Source: Symmetrospora coprosmae
Lineage: Eukaryota; Basidiomycota; Cystobasidiomycetes; Symmetrosporaceae
Assembly (NCBI GenBank): GCA_008802785.1
Contig: VUYT01000026.1
Span: 232,669 to 296,668 of the forward strand
DNA length: 64,000 bases
Direction: 5' to 3'
Positions 54,068 to 64,000 of the stretch are shown one piece after another. A program made the translations under genes and the position numbers. The notes below the pieces were generated by a model that saw only the letters and a program-made list of their open reading frames with translations, was not told the origin of the DNA and ran no database searches. Each line of letters starts with the position of its first letter. Position 1 is the first letter of the stretch.

Positions 54068-54661
54068 GTTGTGTGGAAGGTGGTGCTTCGGGTAGATGTG
54101 CGTCGAGCGGTGATTCAGTTAAGAACACCTGAATATCGAGTACCTCAGTGAGTATAAGAGAGCGAGTGAGCGTGGTGTGAGAGCTGTGAGAGGAGAGAGA
54201 AGAAAGGAGCGTGATGCAGCGAGAGATTCTTGTACTAGAAATGGTGGGAAAAGGTCGTCGTCGTAGTCGTTGCGAGGAAGCCAGCCTCTTTCCCGACGTC
54301 GTTCATGCACTGCGAATGGGGATGGAGGAGAGACGGCGAGGGCGTGTTTATTGCCCTGATTGAGGAAGTAGCTCGAGGGGGGAAGGGGCGGAATGAGCGG
54401 AGATGGCTTTGAGTTGGCGCAGATGCATGCCTCACTGCGCCGGCCACCGCGCCGCGTGTCCCGCCACCTGCGGCGTCAGGCACGTGATCGGACAATCCGC
54501 CTCGGAACAAATCCGAAGAAAGGTGATGTCAGCACTTGTCCCTTGCCTGACTCGGTGCCTGATGACTCCAGTTCAGCAGGACGACGGGTTGGCACAAAGC
54601 CAAGGACAGCACGCCTCGTCTTGCTGTCGACGATTCGCAAAGTCTCAGACACCTTCCAAGC
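54068..54661. other. Divergent promoter region, chitinase and acetyltransferase genes
   Basis: 594 bases between divergent start codons. Purine-rich stretches (GAGAGGAGAGAGAAGAAAGG near 54186) resemble a promoter GAGA tract. No gene is supported. Confidence 0.55.
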
Positions 54662-55692
54662 ATGAGCTCGGCGTACCTTAATTCGGCAGCAGAGGGACGC
54701 TCGTCCGCCTTGCCTGTCAAGCCATATCATCGAGACACACCGCAGGATGCGTATGACTTGGTGCGGGTTCATAACGTTCAGCTTGTCGCTGCCGGAGGCT
54801 GATGCTGTGCCTGACGACACTCTGTCTTTGCCTAGAATTTCTGCTTCCCCGTAAAGGCCCTCGAGAGTAATGGCGTTCGCCTGGAACCGCTCATTGTGCG
54901 GTGCCTCCGATGTCCCCGGCGGATCGGATTGCAGCTTCGCAGTCCTGACTTCATGCAGTCTTCTCGACCTTTTAACCGCAGCCCTCCCTCCACGCAAAGC
55001 CCTTGTACGACCGCATCTCAGTCACTCCCGGCAACTCCGTCTTCCGCTTCTTTGGCGTGGCCATCCCCACCAGCTTGGACGAATATCTCACCCTTATCGA
55101 ACAGGCGTGGCGCTCTCAGGAATCAGCCTGCAACTATGTCATTTGGGATCTGAGCGCGCGGTCGGGCGAGCCACGCCTCGCGGGATCCATCAGCTACATT
55201 CTAGGGAGCAGACAGCACTTCAGCGTCGAGATAGGCTGCGTGATGATCCTGCCCGAGTTTCACGTTAGTCGACGAGCTCTATGATGCAGCGACGAGCTCT
55301 GACTAGATCTTACTGATGCTGGCCGCCTGCTCGCTCTGCAGCGAACACACGTAACGACGCACGCGTGCGGTCTGCTGATGCAGTACGCGTTGGACTCGCC
55401 AGAAGCTGGCGGGCTTGGGCTGCGCCGGGTGCAGTGGAAAGCGCACTCGCTCAACACACCCTCCGTCGCCGCTGCGAAGCGTCTGGGATACCACGAGGAG
55501 GGCATTATGCGGTACGAGTGGGCCATCCCCGAAGGCAAAGAGGGGCACCAGCCTGAAGGGTTGCCGCAGCCGGGGAGACCGGGGAGGCACAATTGGACTG
55601 GGAGCATGTGCTGGGATGACTGGATGCAAGGCGGCAAGCGGGAGCATGTCGTTGGGACGCTCATGGGAAGGGAGGTCGCGGTGCGCGATTGA
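54662..55692 (+). CDS. GNAT-family N-acetyltransferase
   Basis: Transfers acetyl from acetyl-CoA to an amine; the substrate is unknown. Four exons (54662-54760, 54836-54895, 54982-55263, 55342-55692) give 263 residues. Segments: YHRDTPQDAYDL, NFCFPVKALESNGVRLEPLI, PSLHAKPLYDRISVTPGNSV, then the core LAGSISYILGSRQHFSVEIG and ILPEFHRTHVTTHACGLLMQ. The conserved LGLRRVQWKAHSLNTPSVAA and AKRLGYHEEGIMRYEW are the RimJ/RimL-type C-terminal strand, where N-x-x-S-x2-A-A-x-x-LGF/Y holds CoA. Closest in layout to fungal proteins with the NFCFP start. The usual pantetheine loop Q/R-x2-G-x-G/A is not obvious (RTHVTTHACG), which may be an exon-border effect. The model rests on several short exons, all phase consistent. 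Confidence 0.82.
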
Positions 55693-55995
55693 TGCGGGGC
55701 TCGTCCATCGCCTTCAGGCAAGACCTCCAGGCCGCAGGATTCCACGGGTCGATGCGTTCCGTAGACACCCGATTGCGATCTGCGTGCACTCGTCGTGTCC
55801 TTGTCGAGCCCTCTGCGACCTCGAGCCTCTCCGCTTGTAATTGCCTCTTGCTTGTGCTCCTGCTCGTGCTCCTGCCCCTGCCCGCCTTCGTCCTTGCTCT
55901 CAGCCCTTGCCATCCGCCCCACCCATACTCTGGCAGCAGCAGGCAGGCAGCAGCGACACAGCGTCCAGCGAAACCCCTACGCGCATTCGAACAAC
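55693..55995. other. Tandem spacer with the coronin promoter
   Basis: 303 bases between the acetyltransferase stop and the coronin start on the same strand. It contains a CT-rich stretch with CTGCTCGTGCTC-type repeats (about 55850-55890) as expected for a fungal core promoter. No gene. Confidence 0.6.
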
Positions 55996-58031
55996 ATGTC
56001 GTGAGTCCAGCTGAGCAGAGAAGGAAGCGCCTGCCGCAGTCGGTTCGGGAACGGCGGGGCTGTCTGCCTATGATGCCGGGCCATATGGATGCAGCACAGC
56101 AGCTAGACGATATACCCACATGCTGACGTGCACGAACCACGTCGCAGCCGCTTCGTCCGTCCCAGCAAGTACCGCCATGTGTACGGCCAGCCGGCAAAGG
56201 AGACGTTTCAGAACCTCCGGATCAGCGCCAATGCCTGGGACTCGGATATGGCCAGCGTGTCGGCAAAGTACCTAGCCTACAGTGCGCAGGTGCGTCTGCT
56301 CTCACTTGAGGGCTGACCGTCCGGTCGTCCATGATCCGTAGACGCATGGGCTGAGCTGCTGCTCTCATCCTTGCGTGTGCCTTCCCGCCGCGATAAGGTC
56401 TCGGGCGGAGGCGCAACCGGCGTCATTCCCCTGCACGCTACGGGCAAGCTGCCAGACCTCTTCCCTCTGTTCAGAGGGCACACGGCGCCCGTCCTCGACA
56501 ACGCCTGGTCCACCTTTGACGACTCCCTCCTTGCGACCTCGGGCGAGGACGGCAAGGTCTCGCTCACACGGGTCGACGACCGCGTCCTCGAGGCCGCCCT
56601 CTCTGGCGAGCCGGACGTCTCGGACCTGCAGCCGCTCGAGGGGAACGCCAGGATGGGACACGGCCGCAAAGCGGGGCACGTCATGTTCCACCCCACCGCG
56701 GAGAATGTGCTTGCATCGTCGTCGTACGAGGTGAAGCTGTGGGACCTCAACATCCTCGAGGCCAGGGTGGAGATGGAGGCCCAGCCAGACATGGTCGCGG
56801 CAATGTCGTTCGACTACACGGGCGCCAACCTCGCGACGACGTGCAAGGACAAGAAGATCCGCATCTATGACACGCGCAACGGCGGTGCCGCCCACACGAC
56901 CGTCGAAGGGCACACGGGCGTCAAGGCGAGCAGGATCATCCACCTCGGCGACCTCGACAAGATCTGCACGACGGGATTCAGCAAGATGTCCGACAGGCAG
57001 TTCTTCATCTTTGACACGAAAATGATGAACAAGCCCGTCAAGCAGGTCACGGTCGACACGTCCTCTGGCACAATGATGCCTTACTTCCTCCCCGGCAACA
57101 ACATGCTTTTCTTTGCCGGAAAGGGCGACGGAAACATCCGCTACTACGAGCTTGAAGGGGAAGAGATCTACCCTCTGTCAGAGTACCAGAGCAAGGAGCC
57201 TCAGAAGGGCGTCGCATGGATGCCAATCCGCCATCTCAACACAACCGATTGCGAGATTGCTCGTGCCTACAAGGTGAGTTGCGACCACAAAGCGCTGGCT
57301 CGTTCTCGGCTGAGAGCCTCACAAACATGTGACACAGGTCACCACGAGTGCCATCGAACCCATCAGCTTCATCGTCCCGAGGAAGAGCGACTCCTTCCAA
57401 GGCGACCTCTTTCCAGCTGCCGCTAGCGGTCAGGCAGCTCTCTCTGCCGACCAGTTCTTCGCTGGCGAGACAAAAGCTCCTTTGCTCATTGTGGGTTTCA
57501 AGCGGCAAACTGTCATCCCCGCCTTCACAGCTAACACATACGATCTCGCACGCACAGAACATGGAGGACCAGTCGCAGGCTGCCTACACCGCGCCAGTCC
57601 GCAAGCAGGCTGCACCAGCGTCGAGCACGCCCGCCTCGCCAGCGCACACCCGCACGCCCAGCAGGACCGTCTCTGCCGACCCGCCGAAACCCGCCCTCAC
57701 TCCCGTGCACCCGGCAGCCTCTGTGGCCGATGCCGGCGGCATCGTTCCGTCCCCTACAACACTTGCCTCCTCGCCCGCCGCAGGAGGCAACAACGCGTCC
57801 ACGCCAGCTTCTCGTGCTGCATCGCCGCCACCCTCCGCGTCGCCGTATGCGTCTAACTCCGCGCAGACCAACGGCTCAGGCGACGCCGGCCAGGTCGAGC
57901 AGCTAAAGAAGGAGAATGCAAAGCTAGCGGCGGAGCTGCGCGAGCGCGATGCGTTGGTGCGCAAGCTCGAGCTGCAGGTCGAGCAGTACCGCACCAACGC
58001 CCGAAAAGCGAGGGATGCGCTGGCCGAGTGA
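55996..58031 (+). CDS. CRN1: Coronin, actin-binding WD-repeat protein
   Basis: Binds F-actin and regulates Arp2/3 and cofilin at actin patches. Five exons (55996-56000, 56148-56289, 56398-57273, 57338-57490, 57558-58031) give 549 residues. Exon 1 is only ATGTC. The start MSRFVRPSKYRHVYGQPAKE is the coronin N-terminal signature. A seven-bladed WD propeller follows (PLFRGHTAPVLDNAWSTFDD, VLASSSYEVKLWDLNILEAR, TTCKDKKIRIYDTRNG, GFSKMSDRQFFIFDTKMM). The C-terminal extension after the propeller (PRKSDSFQGDLFPAA) is typical of short coronins. About 100 Ala/Pro/Ser-rich residues follow, then a short coiled coil (QVEQLKKENAKLAAELRERD) for oligomerisation, as in yeast Crn1. Identity firm. Confidence 0.95.
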
Positions 58032-58309
58032 TACAGGAGACGGCATGGCACGGACGCGAGATATGGCCTCGCGTGAAAAGTAGTTACAGTTGAGCGTTGT
58101 ATGCAAGACCGATGCGAGACTAGATGGTTGTGTTAAACGATTCTGTGCCTCTGGAGATCGTGGTTGCCCCTGAATCTGCCGCACTATGGATGAGCGTGCT
58201 TACGTGATGAGATCGTGAAGGCATGGGCCTCAAATGAAGAGTGTACAGACAAGACGTCAAACGATGGCACTACAGAGAAAACACGGAGCCGCAACTGTCT
58301 CTAACCGTT
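58032..58309. other. Convergent intergenic region, no gene seen
   Basis: 278 bases between the coronin and MUG70 stop codons; presumed 3' untranslated regions. Confidence 0.6.
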
Positions 58310-60747
58310 CTAGTGCTTGGACGACTTGCTCAGAGCAAAGACGCCAATGACTGCGACTCCGAGGAAGGCGATGGCAGCCGGAAGGACCATGTCCTTGCTG
58401 AGGAAGCCGAGGACGAGCTCTCCGTCATTGACGTCCGCCTTGACCTTCTTCCTGCTCGTTGTAGTCTTTTCGACCTCCTGCTCGTCCTCGCGGTCCGCCT
58501 CCTCCTGGACGGACTGCAGCGCCTTCTTCTGCTGCTGCGCAGACTGGTTCTGCTGGTTCTGGGCGTTCTCTGCCGTCTGCGCCATGACGTGTTCCCACCC
58601 CTTGCCGCCCCTGATGATGAGGAGGACGCGGTCCCTGCCCTGCTTGCGCGCCGTCTTTACGCTGTCCTGCAGGTCGTGGTCCGACGAGAGGAGGACGAGG
58701 TCGCCGTCGTCGTCCGTGTAGTGCACGGTGAAATCGGCCGGGTCGAGGGCGGGCGCAGGGGGCCGCGCAGACTGCGACGCCGTGAGCGGGACGAGGTGGT
58801 GCTGGGTGAAGAACGGGTCCGTCGCGAGCTTGCCCGAGATAATCTCCTTGAGGATGCTGAAATCGTTGTGGCGCGCAACAAAGCGGTGCGTCGTCGACGA
58901 CGGCGAGAGGAACTTGAAGAGGTACGTCCCGTCGTCGTGCTCTACCGCCGCCGCCACGGCCGCCGAGTCAACCGCAGAGTGCCCGCCCCGACTGCGGCTG
59001 CGCCCGTCGGCGGCCATGCCTTTCTTCACGACGACGTCCGAGAGCTCTTCCGGATCGTCGTTGACGACAGAGGCGCTGTCGTTCGGGTGGATCTCGCTGC
59101 CTGGGGTCATGAGGGCGGAGTCATGGCGAAGGTGCTTTGGCATCGAGGGCGTACCGGGCGCGACGGATGATGTGGGCGCCTGCGAGTTGGATAGAACAGA
59201 CTCGTTGTCGCCGTCGGCTGACGGGTTGCCGGCAAACGACGAGAAGAATCGCGACCACAGTGGGCCGCCAGGACCGTCATTGCCACCGGACGATCCGTCT
59301 GCTCCGATCGAAGAGACCTGCGTGCGTGAAGGTCGCTGCACGCGTCAATCGTCTGATCCTATGCAGCCAGATGCAGACTGCCACACAGCTGACGCACCTG
59401 CTCCAGCGTGGCGTAGGTAAGCTTGAGGACGTCGACGCAGCCCACGAGAGTTCCATCTTCCTCCAGCACGGGCAGGTTGAGGAAGCGACCGTCTGCGAAC
59501 GATAGCGGAGATGATGAGTTCCGTGTCGCACATCAATGCAAAGATCCAATCGAGAATGCGCCTACCGTTCATCTTCCTGAGCGCCTGCTGGATGGTGAGG
59601 CTGGGCGTGCCGGTGTCTGGGTGAGGGGTCATGACTCGGACGACCGAGCACGTCCTTGCGTCGAGCCCGGCCGCAATGACTCGAAGGACGACGTCCTTGC
59701 TCGTAAAGATGCCGGCGAGCTTGCCAGACTCCTCTACGACGCAGACGGCCGTTGTGCGGTGCTCGCGCATGAGGCGTGCGGCCTCCTTGACGCTCGTCTT
59801 GAGGCTGACGGTGACTGCGCGGGTGCGGGCGTCGAGGATGGAGCCGAGGTCCGGGAAGGACATTTTCTCGCGCAGCGCCTCGACGTACGAGATGAGCCCC
59901 CCTGCGCCTGCGAACTGCGACGAGGCGTTTGAGCCCCACTCGGACTGCACACCCTCGAGCGCCGTGTACAGCTTCTGAGACGACCCGTACGCGCGCTCGA
60001 GCTTCTCCAGGGACTCGTGAAAGACTTTGGTGATGTCGAGGAGGCCGACGACGTCGCCTTCTTCGTTGCACACGGGCTGTGGGCGGGACCACAGGGCGGA
60101 AACGAACAAAGTTGTCAGCGAATGAGCGAGCTTGTCTCCGAACTGCGACTCCCTCCTCCCCCTCCAGCGTTCACGTCGTGCGCTCTGTGATCTTGCCGTC
60201 CTGTCCTCGCATTGCGTCATCACCACCAACCCACCAGATGCCTAAAGTGCCGGGTGACCATGGTCTGCAGGGCGTCGGTCGCGCTCGTCGTGTCTCGCGT
60301 GACCATTGGGTTGGGCGTCATGATGTCCCTCACGCTCGTGTCTCTGGGGTCGAGGCCATCGCCTACGACGCGGAAGGCGAGGTCCTTTGCGGTGAAGATG
60401 CCGCAGAGGTGCTCGTCCTCGTCGACGACGAGGACGCAGTCTGTGCGCTTTGCGGCGCACAGCTGGGACGCGTCCGACACGCTGATGTGCGATGGGACCG
60501 TCAGTGCGGGTGTGGGCCTGAGTGCAGACACGGTCCCTGCGAGGTTTGCGCTGCGTGTGCGTCCGCCGCTCCCTCCTGGTCGACGCGATGGTGTGCCCGT
60601 GCTGCCGCCTGATCCGACGGCGGGCCCGGATCCATTGCCTGGCTTGGGTGTACCCCCGCCGCCGCGCTTCTTTGCGAGGTCATTCTCAACCTTTTTGCGT
60701 ATCGCTTCGTCCTTCTTTGCTGCTCGACGGCGGGTCTCCTGTTGCAT
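58310..60747 (-). CDS. mug70: CBS/PB1-domain membrane protein, Mug70-like
   Basis: Protein with four CBS motifs, a PB1 domain and a C-terminal tail anchor, matching the layout of Schizosaccharomyces pombe Mug70. Start MQQETRRRAAKKDEAI at 60747, a basic helix, then CBS 1 (VSDASQLCAAKRTDCVLVVD, LCGIFTAKDLAFRVV), CBS 2 (ATDALQTMVTRHFRHLPVCN), CBS 3 (SVKEAARLMREHRTTAVCVV, LAGIFTSKDVVLRVIAAGLD) and CBS 4 (TIQQALRKMNDGRFLNLPVL). The PB1 part reads YLFKFLSPSSTTHRFV and VHYTDDDGDLVLLSSDHDLQ with the acidic OPCA loop. The tail has VLPAAIAFLGVAVIGVFALS, one transmembrane helix and SKSSKH. CBS pairs usually bind adenosine nucleotides. About five exons; function poorly known. Confidence 0.9.
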
Positions 60748-63700
60748 CGACGGGCGTGTGCATGCATGGATGGGCGCGTGGATGTGCCTGGCCCTGGGTC
60801 AGCCAGGACTCGATCTGGGTTCAGTTCCTCATTGACGCACGCTGAGGTTGGACGACATTGTGCAGATGCCTGTGTGTCTGTCTCTTCCAGAGTGTCTGAG
60901 CAGATGTGCCTGCTATGCCTGCCAATGTCAGACTGGAGGAGACGAAGCGGCCTTCTGCTGCTGCCCTGCCCTGCCCCGGTCCGCCGTCCCGTTGTTGTTT
61001 GGCAGACGACAGAGACGGGCGCGAGCATCCTCTACCGCAAAGTATGCACAGCAGACAGTGTGCAGTATGCTGCAGGCGAGGCTACTACATGTACATGGTC
61101 CCACGCTTGGCTAGTACTGTTCATCCTTTGCAGACCTCTCCATCTCGCCCCGCCTAGCGGCTCCATGGGCCATGCCAGGGCAGTCGCGTCCCCTCTGCAG
61201 CCTGAGGCCTGGGATGGCGCCCTGGCCTGGCCTGGCTATTACAGCTGACCCTATGTACAGCCAGGGATGGGAGATGGAGCACGACTCTTATCCTATCCTG
61301 TCCCTGTCGTCTGCACAACTCTCTCTCCCTTGCTCGCGCCTCCATTGGATGACCTCATCCTGCTCCATCCCATCCATCCGCGCTGCCGTGGCCTTCAAAA
61401 TCGCAAATTTCGGTGTGCGCTCGCCCTTCTCCTTCTCACCATCACCCGCCATTCCCATTGAATGCGCAGTGGTCAAGGGAGTCGGGCAGAGGATCATAGC
61501 ACACACAAAGGCAGCATGCACACACAGAGGAGATGAAGATGGGTAGCCGTCCTCTCCTCACACCCATCAGCTGTCGGGAAAGTCCCCGGACTCCTATAGC
61601 CTTCAGGCCACCCTCCATCGACTTTTGGACTTTCGGGTTCAGAAGGCCCGTCCACCGCCCTCGCCCATTGGACCACAGTTGACCCTCGCTCTCTCACACC
61701 CTTCCTGCGCACCGCTCGGTTCTCCGTCTGCCTTCCTCCGCATCGTCGACCGCCCTCTCGCTTCCCGACTCGCTCATTATCAACCTCGCAGCGTTCCGCT
61801 CTCCTCCTGATGCACTCGGCAATGCAAGCGTCGGCCTCGTCTCACATTCTACCCATTTCTCTACACCAGAAAGCCCTGCTCGCAAGAGTGGGCACCTATC
61901 CCATCTCCCAGTCACGGCCGCCTGCACCCTGCCCAAAAGGAAAGCGCCCGTCCGTCAAATGGCGAGGTCCCCGCATGCGGTTCACAGGGGGCGCGCCATC
62001 CGACAGGAGTGATAGGTTCGGAGAAATGGGGGGATGGAGGACTTTGGGGCGCGACCGCGTCTGCCGAGTCGCGGTTGGGAGGAGGACGGCTGCTGTCGCA
62101 GGGAGCGAGACCCGGGAATGGGAGGGCGACCGGCTTTGGGAGGAGGGTAGAGGGGGTCAGATGCATGTGCAGGCTCGAGGAGCGACTGGATGAGGCGGTA
62201 CCTTTTGGCATTGGAGGACGCGGTTCCGATGAGGCGGTGAGTCCCTGGGCTTGATGCCCGTCTGCCGATTAGCTCCGACTGCACCACCTCCCCGCCGCTC
62301 GTCTGCCCACAGTCTCGCCGGAGCACGGACCGCGCCTCTGGACTCCCCGTCGGTTCCTCTTTCTCACTGCCGTCCGCTTCTGAAATCTTCGGAGATTAGG
62401 TGGTGGTCACGGGCACCCCGAACTCGTTGACAGAGGGAGACGCAAAGCCCACTCCGACTGTCGCTAGCAGCCGAGCGAAGACATGAGCTCGGTTGGCGCA
62501 CGCACAGAGGTTGCCTCCCATGCTGCTTCGATGGGCGTCGGGCGAGAGAGGTCTGCCGAGGGTATCCAAGGATGCAGAGGTGCTCATCCAGCTCCGAATC
62601 GAGCCGGGCAGACCACGCAAGAGCGGCCACTGCTTCGAAAGAACGGGGGAGGCTACGTCGATGAAGCCGGACGGTCCCGCCTCCCACTGTCCGCAGCGGG
62701 CGAGCGGGATGGGAAAGCGAACACGTTCGTCATAGCGCGATGGTTGCCCCCCCGCTCTCACATGACGGGGCCGCGCACCTCGGCACGATAGTTATTATGA
62801 TCGCTCTGCGGCCCGTTTCGCGGTCGCAGGGTCAACTCAACGGGGCTTATTCCTGCTCGACTCCCCTCTTCACTTCTCCACCCTTCCTGTCTCCTGTCTT
62901 TCCACACAGCAGCAGCAGCAGCAGCAGTGGCGTGGCTTCTGCCTGGAGCCCTCGGCGTTTCACTAAACTCTCGCGCAGAGGTGCATACCCAGGCATCGCT
63001 TCTGCCGCTGCCGCTGCTGCTGCTTCTGTCGGACGGCGCGGGAGCCCACGCAAAAGATGATACAAACTTAACAACAACAAATGAATTTCTTCATCCTAGC
63101 CCCTCAGAAAGGCGGTGAGGAGTAAATAAACACAGAGCTTTTTAATCCTGATCCCGACCCTTCCTCCTTCCCCCTTCCTTCCTCTCTTGTCGCTTTGTCA
63201 AGCCTTGCGCTCCCGCCTGGGTCCGCTCGCTCGCCGTTGTGTTAGATGGCATGGTGCTTGAGGATCCTCGTTGTCAATGCAATGCGGCCCCTTGCTTGTT
63301 GCCTGTCTCCTGGTCCGTGCTTGCTCTCATTCGTCTCGCTCAGCTCCACTGTCTGTCTTCTCGCCTTCCTCTTTGCGCTTCCTGCCTCCTCGTCCGTCAC
63401 CTTGCTTGCCTGCATGCCCGCCTACCATCGCACCGAGGCGGGCCTGGCGCCTGGCTGTGCTGTGCTGTCACCGGACCTCCCCATGACCAGCGGGTCTGAG
63501 CTCAGCTCGGCCGGGTGAGCGGGCGGGATGGGATCCGCCGTGCAAACCCGCCCATCGCCGATCCCTGATCTGCGTCACCCACGCGACTACTCTGAGGAAG
63601 GGATGACGACGATCTCTCCGAGATGCGGTTCTGAGACTCCAGAGACGCAACAACACAGACTGTGGAGCTACAAAGCTGTCTTGGGATATTTTGTGCCTGT

Positions 63701-63940
63701 TGTGCATCTCCTCGAGGTTCTTCTGGGCTTCTCTGACCTCTGTGAGACCCTGCAGAGACGCGACTGGTTTCTCCGGGTATCTCGGGCGATCCTCCCGAGG
63801 AGATGAGAGGATCCCTTATTCCCCCTTTTTTCGCCCCTAGCTTCGATGCAGCTGCGTCGATCCCTGGTGTCGCACAGGCTCGACGCGGACGCGTCTGCAT
63901 AAACACCCCGATTGCAATTACGTCGTGTCGCATCCCCACA
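60748..63940. other. 3.2 kb without a supportable gene
   Basis: Upstream of MUG70 (its promoter is the left few hundred bases). The rest is rich in CT/GA tracts and Cys/Ser/Arg-rich noise frames on all strands, with no domain, no splice chain that extends a frame and no repeat family I recognise. Short CAG/CTG runs occur at 62908-62927 and 63010-63030. A CT-rich stretch at about 61690-61810 precedes an ATG (61810) that opens a 127-codon frame of low plausibility. It may be the long regulatory region of a gene beyond the window. Confidence 0.5.
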
Positions 63941-63949
63941 CCGGACCAC

Positions 63950-64000
63950 CCCCCCCCCCCCCCCCCACCCCCCCTCCCCACCCCCCCCCCCCCCCCCCCC
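63950..64000. repeat. Poly-C tract at the right edge
   Basis: The last 51 bases are almost pure C on the + strand, interrupted only by single A or T residues. The opposite strand is therefore G-rich and could fold into a quadruplex. It may also be low-quality sequence next to a contig end. Confidence 0.8.

Noticed and set aside
54476-54997. Minus-strand 173-codon frame
   Set aside because: It overlaps the first exons of the acetyltransferase gene, which chain in phase into a recognised family; the minus frame has no domain.
61810-62193. Plus-strand 127-codon frame after a CT-rich stretch
   Set aside because: Composition is Arg/Gly/Ser noise, there is no domain and no splice chain extends it.
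63950-64000. Telomere repeat
   Set aside because: The tract is almost pure C, not copies of CCCTAA; it is a homopolymer, not a telomere.
1-64000. CRISPR arrays, bacterial operons, insertion sequences, tRNA or rRNA genes
   Set aside because: Spliceosomal introns and eukaryotic-only genes throughout; no spaced repeats, transposase domains, tRNA B boxes or rRNA motifs were seen.

Overview
The window is nuclear DNA of a filamentous or dimorphic basidiomycete. The gene content (STT4, VPH1, ORC3, ORC5, RAD2, UPF3, coronin, MUG70, a DUF6533 membrane protein, a complete queuine-exchange subunit), high GC, dense packing on both strands and many short introns (about 50-120 bases, GTRNGT donors, CTGAC/CTAAC-like branch sites) fit Ustilaginomycotina or a relative. 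That placement is inference; the fungal assignment is firm. I rebuilt genes by joining open frames across splice sites. For most models I could check that summed exon lengths are divisible by three.

Layout. 0-9 kb: RAB11/YPT31 GTPase, mitochondrial ribosomal protein bS6m, a DUF6533 membrane protein, a QTRT2-like subunit and an unknown small protein. 9-17 kb: the phosphatidylinositol 4-kinase STT4. 17-22 kb: TAF13 divergent from the V-ATPase subunit a gene. 22-30 kb: RAD2/XPG, a 41-residue OST4 gene and TMA46. 30-40 kb: an unknown 647-residue protein, UPF3, ORC3 and a BRCT protein. 40-43 kb: the apyrase YND1. 43.4-47.1 kb: an accessory island with two tandem genes of an unrecognised Cys/His finger family, bounded by three copies of a short direct repeat. 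47.8-60.7 kb: ATP20, ORC5, a DUF952 protein, a GH18 chitinase, a GNAT acetyltransferase, coronin and MUG70. The last 3.25 kb holds no gene I can support and ends in a C homopolymer.

Most genes are unlinked housekeeping functions (vesicle traffic, phosphoinositides, replication licensing, repair, mRNA decay, mitochondria, glycosylation, wall remodelling). Neighbours are divergent or convergent with short spacers, and I see no pathway cluster. The parts most worth a second look are: the finger-gene tandem, in which three introns each fall just before a finger's first Cys codon and promoter and leader are co-duplicated; an ORC5 whose Walker A and B motifs are lost; a QTRT2-like protein without its zinc cysteines; a 5-base microexon in the Rab gene and a 17-base microexon in the DUF952 gene; and repeated use of 5-13 base first coding exons.
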